Shown here piece by piece: positions 1-7,955 of a DNA stretch of 34,975 nt. Source of the stretch: an uncultured Oscillospiraceae bacterium (GTDB taxonomy: Bacteria; Bacillota; Clostridia; Oscillospirales; Oscillospiraceae). Position numbers and translations under genes: made by a program. Numbering within the stretch: position 1 is the first letter of the stretch; each line of letters starts with the position of its first letter. The DNA lies in NCBI GenBank assembly GCA_900752445.1, contig CAADVN010000256.1, positions 1 to 34,975 on the forward strand, in the 5' to 3' direction. Under the pieces are notes generated by a model, which was not told where the DNA came from, did not search any database, and saw only the letters and a list, made by a program, of their open reading frames with translations.

Positions 1-25
1 TCCCTACACGACGCTCTTCCGATCT
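1..25 (+). other. Illumina adapter remnant at contig edge
   Basis: These 25 bases match the 3' part of the Illumina TruSeq read-1 adapter, ending in GCTCTTCCGATCT. Genuine genomic sequence starts at base 26, where the open frame of the minus-strand metallo-hydrolase is cut. This is library sequence that survived trimming, not biology. Confidence 0.97.
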
Positions 26-748
26 TGCAGTGGCCCGTGCAGCAGCGCAGGCCCGGATAGCCCATGAGCCGCCGGGCCGTGGCGTCCGTCAGGGCCTCGT
101 CCGTCTCCTCATGCCCGGGTACGGCCAGGGGGAAGCCGCCTATGACGAGCTCCGGCGCCCTGCCCGTGAGCTCCACGCAGCGCTCCACGATGTTCACGAT
201 GCCCCGGTGCGCGCAGCCGGCTATGAGCACATGCCGCCCGCCTTCCTCTATGACCAGGCTCTGCTCGTGCCGGAAATCGTCCGCGCTCTCGCCGTCCGGG
301 CCCAGCAGCACGCTGTTCGAGCCCGGCAGCAGCTCCGTCCCCGGCGAGCCGAAGAGCAGAAAGCCCGGAAAGAGCTCGCAGTCGCCCGGCAGCTCCTCAT
401 ACCGCCCGCTCGAGGCCAGGGCCCCGGAGATGCCTATGTACCGCTTTTGCCCCGTGCTCACGGACCAGTGCGGCTGCGAAGCGCCCGCGCGCGCATAGAG
501 CCTCGCGCTCGTGTTCAGCTCGAAGAAGCGCTCCATGCCGCCGCGGTGGTCGTAGTGCCCGTGCGAGAGCACCGCGGCCTCGGCCCGGCGAGGTCTATGC
601 CCAGCCTCGCGGCGTTTTCCGCAAACGCCCCGCTCCGGCCCGCGTCAAAGAGCAGCCGCCTGCCCCGCGCCTCTATCCAGAGGCTCAGCCCGTGCTCGCT
701 CTCAAAGCCCGCGCAGGCCGAATTCTCAATAAGACAGCTTATCCTCAT
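26..748 (-). pseudogene. MBL-fold metallohydrolase, frameshifted and truncated at contig edge
   Basis: The start codon at 748 gives MRISCLIENS followed by LLFDAGRSG and GIDLAG, the opening of the metallo-beta-lactamase-fold family often annotated as 7,8-dihydropterin-6-yl-methyl-4-(beta-D-ribofuranosyl)aminobenzene-5'-phosphate synthase. The frame then breaks between about 581 and 592. Reading on in the next frame restores AEAAVLSHGHYDHRGG, which carries the family's HxHxDH metal motif, and homologous sequence continues (CELFPGFLLFGSPG, HVLIAGCAHRGIVNI) to the adapter. One base appears to be missing. The gene lies 8 bp after pdp and is probably co-transcribed with it. The true 3' end is off the contig. 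It may be a real pseudogene or an assembly error near a low-coverage edge. A pterin role would suit the folate neighbours but is inference. Confidence 0.75.
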
Positions 749-756
749 CCCGCGCC

Positions 757-2061
757 TCAGCGTATGACGCCCTTTATGAACTCGCCCCTTGCCGGCGGCT
801 CGCCGCCTATGGTGTAGGCCGCGGCGAGCTCCTCGGCCGCCTCGCGCGCGCTCCAGTTGTCCTTCGCATGTATGAGCGCCAGCGTGTCCCCGCGCTCGAC
901 GCGGTCGCCGACCTTCTTCTCCAGCTGCAGGCCCACCGAGAGGTCTATCTCCGCCTCCTTCGAGGCCCGGCCTCCGCCCAGGTGCATGCTCACGAGCCCC
1001 ACGCCCTCGGCATTGATGTGGTTTACATAACCCGAACGCTCCGCCTTCGCCTCGATGACCACCGGGGCCTTCGGCAGCAGCGAGGGGTCGTACACGGCCC
1101 TGTCGTCGCCGCCCTGGGCGCGCACGAACTCGGCCATCTTCTCGAGCGCGGCGCCGCTTTCTATGCTGTGCAGGAGCCGTTCCCGCGCGTCGGCCTCGCC
1201 CGAGGCGGCCCCGGCCTCCGTGAGTATGCAGGAGCCAAGGGTTAGGCAGAGCTCGAGCAGCTCGCCGCCGAACTCGCCGCGCAGCAGCGCCAGCGCCTCG
1301 GCGACTTCGAGCGCGTTGCCCACGGCCCGGCCCAGGGGCTGCTCCATATCCGTTATGCAGGCGACGGTGCGCCGGCCCGTCATCTTGCCTATCGCCACCA
1401 TCTCCCGCGCGAGCGTCTCGGCGTCCCCGAGCGTCTTCATGAAGGCGCCGCCGCCGCATTTCACGTCCAGCACGATGACGTCCGCGCCCGCGGCCAGCTT
1501 CTTCGACATGATGCTGCTCACGATGAGCGGCAGCGAGGCCACGGTGCCCGTGACGTCGCGCAGGGCGTAGAGCTTCTTGTCCGCCGGGTCGAGGTTCACG
1601 GTCTGCCCGGCTATGGCGAAGCCGACCCTGTCCACCTGGCGCATGAAATCGCCGAGCTCCAGGCTGCTTGAGAAGCCCTTGAAGCTCTCGAGCTTGTCCA
1701 GCGTGCCGCCCGTGTGCCCGAGCCCGCGCCCGGACATCTTGGCCATCTTGACGCCCTGGCTGGCCACCATGGGCAGCAGGCACAGCGAGGTCTTGTCGCC
1801 CACGCCGCCCGTCGAGTGCTTGTCGGCCTTCACGCCGCTTATGGGCGAGAGGTCCAGCACGTCCCCGCTGTAGACCATCGCCATCGTGAGGTCATAGGTC
1901 TCACGCAGGCTCATGCCCCGCCAGACTATGGCCATGAGCAGGGCCGAGAGCTGGTAGTCCGGTATGGAGCCGTTGGTGCAGCCGGTGATGACGTGGTAGA
2001 TCTCCTCTGTCGTGAGCTCACCGCCGTCGCGCTTTTTTGCTATAATGTCGGGCATCAGCAT
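757..2061 (-). CDS. pdp: Pyrimidine-nucleoside phosphorylase
   Basis: This 434-residue cytosolic enzyme phosphorolyses uridine, deoxyuridine and thymidine to the base and (deoxy)ribose-1-phosphate in nucleoside salvage. The family signature SGRGLGHTGGTLDKLES lies near residues 110-126, preceded by the phosphate-binding KADKHSTGGVGDKTS near 78-92. ADKKLYALRDVTGTV and the SSIMSKKLAAGAD helix are also conserved. The C-terminal alpha/beta domain (VGLQLEKKVGDRVERGD) is complete and the length is usual for the Firmicute enzyme. An SD (GGGAGAG) precedes ATG 2061; a second in-frame ATG at 2055 is possible. The KTGAGAFMKT motif of the Bacillus enzyme reads KCGGGAFMKT here. The gene follows the unknown protein by 44 bp and precedes the broken MBL gene by 8 bp, so it is probably in the same transcript. 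Confidence 0.95.
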   Translation of the reverse strand: MLMPDIIAKKRDGGELTTEEIYHVITGCTNGSIPDYQLSALLMAIVWRGMSLRETYDLTMAMVYSGDVLDLSPISGVKADKHSTGGVGDKTSLCLLPMVASQGVKMAKMSGRGLGHTGGTLDKLESFKGFSSSLELGDFMRQVDRVGFAIAGQTVNLDPADKKLYALRDVTGTVASLPLIVSSIMSKKLAAGADVIVLDVKCGGGAFMKTLGDAETLAREMVAIGKMTGRRTVACITDMEQPLGRAVGNALEVAEALALLRGEFGGELLELCLTLGSCILTEAGAASGEADARERLLHSIESGAALEKMAEFVRAQGGDDRAVYDPSLLPKAPVVIEAKAERSGYVNHINAEGVGLVSMHLGGGRASKEAEIDLSVGLQLEKKVGDRVERGDTLALIHAKDNWSAREAAEELAAAYTIGGEPPARGEFIKGVIR

Positions 2062-2105
2062 GGCTTTCTCTCCCTTTCGCCTTGATACCCCTCATTCTAA
2101 CATTT

Positions 2106-2600
2106 TCACCACGGAAATACAACGTATTTGCGCCCGTTTATGACGCGCACGAGGTCCCCGGCCCAGGCGGGCACGCGCGGGTCGGCCGCGGGCAGGGCGA
2201 CGAGCAGGCGCTCGCCGTCGAAGCTCGAGAGCGTCCCGTCGGGCGAGGCGTACCAGAGCCTGTCGTCCTCTCCCGCGGGTTCGGGCTCCTGCACGGGCTC
2301 CGGCTCGGGCGTCGGCTCCTGCGCGGCCCCGGGCCCGCCCGAGGGCCCGGCGTATTCTATCCGCTCCGGAAAGCCCCGCAGCTGCAAGCGCGAGAGCCGC
2401 TTCGCGAGCCGGAGCCCGCCCGCCCCGTCGGGCGACATGACGCCCAGATAGCCCTCACTGCCGCCGCCGTAGACGGAAAGGCGCAGGATGCCGCCCGTGT
2501 CCTCGGCCTCAGCCTCGAACAGCGTGAGCGCAGCCTGCGCCGTGACGCGCAGCTGCCCGCGCGCCTCGCCCTCTATTATGACCGGATACGTCCCCTGCAT
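2106..2600 (-). CDS. Uncharacterised two-part protein with acidic proline linker
   Basis: This 164-residue protein is one I cannot assign to a named family. Residues 1-85 look beta-rich (YPVIIEGEARGQLRVTAQAALTLFEAEA, then LRLSVYGGGSEGYLGVMSP), in the style of small Clostridia-specific proteins of unknown function. Residues 86-110 are a Pro/Glu linker (QEPTPEPEPVQEPEPAGEDD). The tail (DRLWYASPDGTLSSFDGERLL) looks like a second small beta domain. No signal peptide or membrane segment is visible, so it is probably cytosolic. A strong SD (GAGGAGGTG) precedes ATG 2600. It lies between folB-folK and pdp on the same strand with short gaps, so it is likely co-transcribed, but the context gives no function. 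The coding call is firm; any function would be a guess. Confidence 0.8.
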   Translation of the reverse strand: MQGTYPVIIEGEARGQLRVTAQAALTLFEAEAEDTGGILRLSVYGGGSEGYLGVMSPDGAGGLRLAKRLSRLQLRGFPERIEYAGPSGGPGAAQEPTPEPEPVQEPEPAGEDDRLWYASPDGTLSSFDGERLLVALPAADPRVPAWAGDLVRVINGRKYVVFPW

Positions 2601-2649
2601 GGGCCCACCTCCTCAGTGAAGCCTATGCCGGAACATGGCCCGAAATGCC

Positions 2650-3465
2650 TCAGCCCAGCGCCTCGAGCAGCTCACGCATGGTCCTGCCGAGCAGCGGATG
2701 CCGCAGCCCCGGCGCTATCTCGCACATGGGCTCGAGCACGAAGCGCCGCTCGGGTACGCCCGGGTGCGGCAGCGTGAGCCGCTCCGTGTCGAGCACGAGG
2801 CCGTCGTAGAACAGCAGGTCGAGGTCGAGCGTCCTCGGGCCCCAGTGTATTTTCCGCTCGCGGTGCGCGGCCTGCTCTATGGCCTGCAGGGCGTCGAGCA
2901 GTTCCAGGGGCTCCAGCAGCGTGTCTAGCCCCAGGCAGCCGTTTAGAAACCTCGGCTGCTCCGTGTAGCCGAAGGGCTCCGTCTCTATAAAGCCGGAGAC
3001 GGGGCCGAGCCGGCAGTGCGGCAGCGCGCGCAGGGCCTCGACCGCGCCCTCGAGCGCGGCGCGCCTGTCGCCCAGGTTCGAGCCGAGCGCGATATACGCC
3101 CGGTGCCAGGCCCGGTCTATGCGCACGGACACGTCCGCAAAGGGCAGGCCTATGGGCGCGGAGGGCTTGTGCAGCTCCAGCGTCAGGCCCTCCAGGCTGT
3201 CCCAGCGCTCGAGCAGGGCCATGGCGCAGTGCTCCGCCGCGGCCTCTATGAGCCTGTACCTGTGCCCCCTGAGAAAGTCCGCCGCGAAGTGGCAGGCCTC
3301 GCCGTAGTCCACGGAGCGCTCCAGCTCGTCCCCGAGCCCGGCCCTGCGCGTGTCGAGCCTCAGCGTCATATCCAGCACGAAGCGCTGGCCCAGCCGCGCC
3401 TCCTCCTCGTAGACCCCGTGGTTTGCCCAGACCTCGAGGCCCCTTATCCTTATCTCGTCAGGCAT
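2650..3465 (-). CDS. folB-folK: Bifunctional dihydroneopterin aldolase / HPPK (FolB-FolK fusion)
   Basis: This is a 271-residue fusion. Residues 1-117 are FolB (IRGLEVWANHGVYEEEARLGQ, RSVDYGEACHFA, LELHKPSAPIGLPFADVSV), which cleaves dihydroneopterin to 6-hydroxymethyl-dihydropterin. Residues 118-271 are FolK (AYIALGSNLGDR, ETEPFG, then WGPRTLDLDLLFYDG and LPHPGVPERRFVLEP), which pyrophosphorylates that product for FolP. Such fusions are common in Clostridia and would channel the pterin. The start overlaps the folP stop by 8 bp, so translation is probably coupled. It is preceded by folE and folP, giving the pterin branch of folate synthesis in pathway order except that folP precedes folB-folK. 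No defect is visible in either domain. Confidence 0.96.
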   Translation of the reverse strand: MPDEIRIRGLEVWANHGVYEEEARLGQRFVLDMTLRLDTRRAGLGDELERSVDYGEACHFAADFLRGHRYRLIEAAAEHCAMALLERWDSLEGLTLELHKPSAPIGLPFADVSVRIDRAWHRAYIALGSNLGDRRAALEGAVEALRALPHCRLGPVSGFIETEPFGYTEQPRFLNGCLGLDTLLEPLELLDALQAIEQAAHRERKIHWGPRTLDLDLLFYDGLVLDTERLTLPHPGVPERRFVLEPMCEIAPGLRHPLLGRTMRELLEALG

Positions 3466-4282
3466 CCGGCCCAGCCTCCCTGCGTATCGCCAGCGCCATT
3501 TTGGCCGCCAGCAGGTTTTCCCTCACGTCGTGGACCCTTATGAAGGCCGCGCCGCCCAGCACGCCCGCCGCCGTCGCGGCCAGCGTGCCCTCGAGCCGCT
3601 CGTCCGCCGGCAGGCCCAGCGTGAGGCCGACGACGGATTTCCGCGAGGCCCCGAGCAGCACGGGGCGGCCCAGCGCTTTGAGCTCCGACAGCCTGTGCAG
3701 CACCGTGAGGTTCTGCTCATAGCTCTTCCCGAAGCCCACGCCGGGGTCGAGAATGACCCGCTCCCGCGCTATGCCCGCCGCGCCGGCGATTTCGAGCGTG
3801 ACGCGCAGGTCGGCCATGAGTTCCGGCATGAAGTCGGCGTACACCGCCTCGCGCCGGTTGTGCATGAGGCAGCAGGCCGCACCGCTTTGCGCTATGAGCC
3901 GCGCCATCTCGCCCGAGTCGTATTTGAGGCCCCAGACGTCGTTGATGAGGTCGGCCCCGGCCTCGAGCGCGAGCCTTGCGGTCTCGTGCTTATACGTGTC
4001 CACGGAGACGGGCAGGCCCGTCTCGCGCTTCACGGCCTCTATGACGGGCAGCACCCGCGCCGCCTCCTCCTGCGCGTCCACGGGCGTGAAGCCGGGCCGT
4101 GTGGACTCGCCGCCTATGTCTATTATCGCCGCGCCCTCTCTGGCCATGCGCTCGGCCTGCCTGAGCGCCGCCCCGGGCCGTATCCAGCGCCCGCCGTCCG
4201 AGAAGGAGTCCGGCGTGACGTTCAGTATGCCCATGATATAGACCCCGTTTTCGGTGTCGAAGTCCCTGCCGCCTATCCTCAT
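3458..4282 (-). CDS. folP: Dihydropteroate synthase
   Basis: This 274-residue TIM-barrel enzyme condenses 6-hydroxymethyl-dihydropterin pyrophosphate with p-aminobenzoate and is the sulfonamide target. Diagnostic motifs are GILNVTPDSFSDGG (residues 18-31), DIGGESTRPG (pterin/metal loop), DVWGLKYD, DPGVGFGKSYEQN and LLGASRKSVVG, with the Ser-Arg-Lys of the active site and IRVHDV near the C terminus. The length is normal. Its start lies 4 bp after the folE stop and its end overlaps folB-folK by 8 bp, which is a typical coupled folate operon. No unusual substitution is visible in the conserved loops. Confidence 0.97.
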   Translation of the reverse strand: MRIGGRDFDTENGVYIMGILNVTPDSFSDGGRWIRPGAALRQAERMAREGAAIIDIGGESTRPGFTPVDAQEEAARVLPVIEAVKRETGLPVSVDTYKHETARLALEAGADLINDVWGLKYDSGEMARLIAQSGAACCLMHNRREAVYADFMPELMADLRVTLEIAGAAGIARERVILDPGVGFGKSYEQNLTVLHRLSELKALGRPVLLGASRKSVVGLTLGLPADERLEGTLAATAAGVLGGAAFIRVHDVRENLLAAKMALAIRREAGPDA

Positions 4283-4286
4283 GCGC

Positions 4287-4841
4287 TCACCTGCCCAGCA
4301 TGTGCCAGAAGCGCTCCTGCAGGGCCGGGTCGCTCTCGAAGACGCCGCGCGCCGCCGTCGTCACGGTCTTGGAGCCGGGCTTTTTGACCCCGCGCATCGT
4401 CATGCACAGGTGTTCGGCCTCGACGAGCACCATGACGCCCTTTGGCGCGAGGCCGCGCATGAAGGCGTCGGCTATCTGCTCCGTCATGCGCTCCTGCAGC
4501 TGCAGCCGCCTGGCGTAGACCTCGACCGTCCGCGCTATCTTGCTCAGGCCCACGACCTCGCCGTCCGGCACATAGGCCACCGCCGCCGTGCCGAAGAAGG
4601 GCAGCAGGTGGTGCTCGCACATCGAGTAGAAGTGGATATCCTTCTCGAGCACTATGCCGCTGCCCGCGGCCTCAAAGCGCACGGCGAGGTGCTCCGCCGC
4701 GTCCTCATTATAGCCCGCGGCGAGCTCCCCGTACATCCGCGCTATCCTGTCCGGGGTCTCGATGAGGCCCTCGCGTTCGGGGTCCTCGCCCATGCCCTCG
4801 AGTATGAGGCGCACGCCCCGCCTTATCTTTTCCGCATCCAT
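4287..4841 (-). CDS. folE: GTP cyclohydrolase I
   Basis: This 184-residue enzyme is the first step of folate synthesis and converts GTP to dihydroneopterin triphosphate. The zinc ligands are present in DIHFYSMCEHHLLPFFG (Cys75, His77/His78) and in EAEHLCMTMRGVKKPGS (Cys146). GYVP-like AYVPDGEVVGLSKIAR and QERMTEQIADAF are conserved. The length fits the homodecameric FolE1 type. The start ATG 4841 has an SD-like AAGGAGAC upstream and lies 22 bp after the sulfatase-like gene. It opens the folE-folP-folB/folK group. No promoter is obvious between it and the upstream surface gene, so it may depend on readthrough from the prfB promoter. Confidence 0.97.
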   Translation of the reverse strand: MDAEKIRRGVRLILEGMGEDPEREGLIETPDRIARMYGELAAGYNEDAAEHLAVRFEAAGSGIVLEKDIHFYSMCEHHLLPFFGTAAVAYVPDGEVVGLSKIARTVEVYARRLQLQERMTEQIADAFMRGLAPKGVMVLVEAEHLCMTMRGVKKPGSKTVTTAARGVFESDPALQERFWHMLGR

Positions 4842-4863
4842 TGTCCGCCCTGTCTCCTTATCC

Positions 4864-6834
4864 TTATCCGAACACTTTGCCGTAGTAGTTGTTGTAAACT
4901 ATTGTCTTTGAATAGCTGTACATCTTGCGTATCTGCTCCACCATGCTCTCCACATAGCCCTCGGGCGGCTCCGGCGCGCCCTCCGCGGGCGTGAAGACGC
5001 CTGTCGCTGCGTTGTAGCGCCCGTAGTCCGAGATGAAGCTGTAGTTTATGAAGGCCGCGAAGTCCTGCCCGCCGTCCCAGAGTATGTCCCGGCCCATCAT
5101 GAGCCGCGAGTCGAACTCCACGCCGAAGAGGTTCAGGAGCGTCGGCAGGATGTCGCTGCTCTCGCAGTACTTGTCCACGTACACGGGCTCTTCCATCTCC
5201 GAGCACCACAAAATCAGCGTCGAGTGCTCGAGGTCGAAGGCCGGGTCGAGGTCGCAGCCCGCGATGGACTCTATGTCCGCCTCGTCGAGGCCGTAGGGGT
5301 AGTGGTCGGCCGAGATGACGATGACCGTGTCGTCCAGGATGCCGGCCTCGTCGAGCGAGTTTATGAGGTACTCCACGGCGAGGTCGAAGTCCATCTGGCA
5401 GGCGATATAGGCCTGCGCGGGCCGCGTGTAGTCCGTCAGGTCCTGCACCTCGTCCTTATAGCGGCTGCAGATGTCGTGCCCGCCGCCGAAGACGTAGTCC
5501 ATGTGCCCGCTGATGGACATGATGTAGATGTTGAAGGGCTCGTTATTGATATAGTCGTCCACGGTGTTGCGCACGAGGTCGAGGTCCGAGGTCGGCAGGA
5601 GCCAGGGCTCGTCGAGGTCTATGCCGCGCGTGTTGGCCTTGAACTCGTAGCCGAGGTTCGGCAGGGTCTTGTTGCGGTCATAGTAGGTGTACTGCCCGCC
5701 GTGGTAGGCGATGGAGGTGTAGCCGAGCGGGTTTAAGACGTTGCCCATGCCGTAGGGCATGTAGCTCGAGGCCGAGGCGAGCATGTACTGCTTGGAGCTG
5801 TTCTGCATGAGCCCCGTGAGCGTTATGAACTCCCCGCCCGTGGTCGAGGCCGCCGTGACGGGGCAGTAGAAGTTCTCGAACACGAAGCCGGAGTGCGCGA
5901 GCTTGTAGAGCGTCGGCGTGTGCGTCTCGTCGAGGGCCCAGGTGGAGAAGCTCTCCGCGCATATCCAGACGAGGTTCTTGCCCTTGAACATGCCCGTATA
6001 CTCGTTCGTCCAGCTGGGCTCGGAGTCGCGTATGAACTCGTGCAGCCCTATTATGCCCTGGTCCCACTCGTTTTCGATGAGCGCGTCGAAGTCTATGTCC
6101 AGCACCTGCGGCTCGGGCGTGAAGACCTCGGGCGTGGGCGTGGGCACGGGCGTCGGCGTGGGCACCGGGGTCGGCGTCGGCTCCGGCCTGGGCGTGGCCC
6201 GGGCCTGGGCCTCGCGCAGGGCGCGCGCGTCCTCCATGGCCTGCGCGGCGTCTATGCGCTGGGACGTCAGCAGCCCGAAGTTCGCAACGCCCGTCTCCAT
6301 GACAAAGCCCTCGCCGTAGCTCACGGCGAGCGGCAGCGGCCCCGAGTCCGCGAGCCTCACGCCCACGGAGCCCGCCAGCTGGAAGACGAGAAAGAGCGCG
6401 AGCGGCAGAAGCTTGCGCCGCCAGCCGAAGGGCGAGCGCGCGAGCCTTTTGCGGAACACGAGCCAGAGCGCGAAGGGCAGGAGTATCAGCACTATCTCCG
6501 GCAGGCAGCGGACGATGCCGCGCAGCATCTCGCGCCAGTAGCCCGTTATGGCGCTGCCCGCCACGCCCAGCATGCCCGCGCTCAGGTACTCGCTGAAGAT
6601 GTCGTGGTACACGGCGTGCACGCCGAAGAAGACGGCGAGCACAAGAAGCCACAGGCCCGTCAGAAAGCGCCGCAGCCTCAGCCCGCCGAGCCCCGCCAGA
6701 AAGCACAGCGCAAAGCCCGCCGCAAGCGAGAACAGCGCCGTGAACAAAAGTCCCGGCGCTGTGAAGCCCGAGTGGAAGGCCTTGAAGACCAGCTCGAGCC
6801 AGACGAGGCTTGCAGGCAGGTAGAAAAGCTCAAT
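4864..6834 (-). CDS. LTA-synthase-like membrane sulfatase-superfamily protein
   Basis: The family makes or modifies lipoteichoic acid by phosphoglycerol transfer on the outer membrane face. About five N-terminal membrane helices (LPASLVWLELVFKAF through LPLALFLVFQLAG) are followed by a Thr-Pro repeat linker (TPTPVPTPTPVPTPTP) and an alkaline-phosphatase/sulfatase domain. That domain has NLVWICAESFSTWALD, the nucleophile region TAASTTGGEF, YIMSISGHMDYV and the metal-binding VISADHYPYG. The start is uncertain. The helices begin right after the capA stop, where the only candidate is ATT at 6834 overlapping that TGA by one base (656 residues). An ATG at 6915 with an SD (GAGGAGGG) lies inside capA and would add a hydrophilic 27-residue leader. 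The exact substrate is not shown, and other envelope phosphotransferases share this fold. Confidence 0.88.
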   Translation of the reverse strand: MELFYLPASLVWLELVFKAFHSGFTAPGLLFTALFSLAAGFALCFLAGLGGLRLRRFLTGLWLLVLAVFFGVHAVYHDIFSEYLSAGMLGVAGSAITGYWREMLRGIVRCLPEIVLILLPFALWLVFRKRLARSPFGWRRKLLPLALFLVFQLAGSVGVRLADSGPLPLAVSYGEGFVMETGVANFGLLTSQRIDAAQAMEDARALREAQARATPRPEPTPTPVPTPTPVPTPTPEVFTPEPQVLDIDFDALIENEWDQGIIGLHEFIRDSEPSWTNEYTGMFKGKNLVWICAESFSTWALDETHTPTLYKLAHSGFVFENFYCPVTAASTTGGEFITLTGLMQNSSKQYMLASASSYMPYGMGNVLNPLGYTSIAYHGGQYTYYDRNKTLPNLGYEFKANTRGIDLDEPWLLPTSDLDLVRNTVDDYINNEPFNIYIMSISGHMDYVFGGGHDICSRYKDEVQDLTDYTRPAQAYIACQMDFDLAVEYLINSLDEAGILDDTVIVISADHYPYGLDEADIESIAGCDLDPAFDLEHSTLILWCSEMEEPVYVDKYCESSDILPTLLNLFGVEFDSRLMMGRDILWDGGQDFAAFINYSFISDYGRYNAATGVFTPAEGAPEPPEGYVESMVEQIRKMYSYSKTIVYNNYYGKVFG

Positions 6835-7954
6835 ACTCGTTGAAACCGTATTCGTACGGGATGGTGAGGTTTGCCCCGGTGAAGCTCCCCTCGAGCTTTG
6901 AAATGGTGCGCTCATATTCCTCGCTGCCCTCCTCATAGGGGACCGGCTGGTAGTTGTTCCCGTCCACGACGCCCGAGGAGGCGCAGGGGACGAGCTCCAC
7001 ATTCGTCACGGAGATCGTGCCGTCCACGTCCCGCGTGACCTCCAGCCGGGCGATAAAGGTGTCCTTGTCCCTGGGGTCGAGGTTGCCGCCGAAGGACCAG
7101 TTGCCCATGCTGTAGAATATGTAATGCCCGTTGTAGACCTCGATGGGCTGGAGCGTGTGCGGGTGCGAGCCGTAGACCACGTCCGCGCCGGCGTCTATGG
7201 CCGCGTGGCCCTGGGAAAGCTGCGTGGAGTTTACGTCGTAGCTGCCCTCGTCGCCCCAGTGCAGGGCCGCGATGATGAACTCCGCCCCCTGCTCCTTGAG
7301 CGCCGCGATGCCGGCCTGTATCTGCTCGACCTTGCCGAAGGACACGGCGTAGACGCCGATCTTCAGCCCCGACTCCGTCTCATAGATGCTGTACTCGTCC
7401 CGGCCCGCGTAGCCTATGCCCGCCGCGTCCAGCGTGGCCTTCGTGTCCGCATAGCCCTGCTCGCCGTAGTCGAGCACGTGGTTGTTGCCCAGCGTCACGA
7501 ACTCCACGCTGCCCGCCGTCAGGATGCTCACGTACTCCGGCGGCGCGCGGAAGGTGAAGTTCTTGTCCTCCGCCACGTCGTAGTCCGTCAGCGTGCACTC
7601 GAAATTCGCCATCGTGAAGTCGTCGTCCTCGAAATACTGTATCGTCTTCTCAAAGACGTAGCCCGGGTCGTCCGCCGAGACGACGTTCTGGTAGGCGTTC
7701 GCCGAGCCGCGGTAATAGGGCGGCGCGTCGGGCGTGATGTCGCCTATGAAGCTTATGTTGTAGACCACGGGCTCCGGCGTGGGGCTGGGCGTGGCCGCGG
7801 GGTCCTCCGTCGCCTCCACGGACATGGAGGGCGGACGCTCCGGGCCCTCGCTCTCCTGTGGGGCCACGGCCTCTGCAAAGTGCAGGCTGCCGCCCATCAC
7901 CGCAAAAAAGGCGCAGAGCACAAGGGCCAGCAGCGATCTTATGAATCTCTTTAT
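6830..7954 (-). CDS. capA: CapA-family metallophosphatase, surface-exported
   Basis: This is a poly-gamma-glutamate capsule (PGA_cap) type calcineurin-like phosphatase. Metal-binding motifs are FIGDITPD, NFECTLTD, LGNNHVLDYGEQGY, ALHWGDEGS and YGSHPHTLQPIEVYNGHYIFYSMGNW. The N terminus is a signal anchor followed by a Pro-Thr linker (ATPSPTPEP), so the catalytic domain is outside the membrane. The basic n-region KRFIRSLLALVLCAFFAV only fits if translation starts at ATA 7954, one base after the prfB TGA. The first standard codon, GTG 7921, would remove the basic residues and has no SD. The gene is coupled to prfB upstream and the LTA-synthase-like gene downstream. The natural substrate is unknown and an actual polyglutamate role is not implied. 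The family call is firm and the start is tentative. Confidence 0.88.
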   Translation of the reverse strand: MKRFIRSLLALVLCAFFAVMGGSLHFAEAVAPQESEGPERPPSMSVEATEDPAATPSPTPEPVVYNISFIGDITPDAPPYYRGSANAYQNVVSADDPGYVFEKTIQYFEDDDFTMANFECTLTDYDVAEDKNFTFRAPPEYVSILTAGSVEFVTLGNNHVLDYGEQGYADTKATLDAAGIGYAGRDEYSIYETESGLKIGVYAVSFGKVEQIQAGIAALKEQGAEFIIAALHWGDEGSYDVNSTQLSQGHAAIDAGADVVYGSHPHTLQPIEVYNGHYIFYSMGNWSFGGNLDPRDKDTFIARLEVTRDVDGTISVTNVELVPCASSGVVDGNNYQPVPYEEGSEEYERTISKLEGSFTGANLTIPYEYGFNEY

Positions 7955-7955
7955 C

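Noticed and set aside
515..1783. A 422-residue minus-strand frame spanning pdp and the MBL start
   Set aside because: Only its last ~55 residues are real (the MBL N terminus); the rest is an out-of-frame shadow of pdp, rich in Arg/Gly/Ala.
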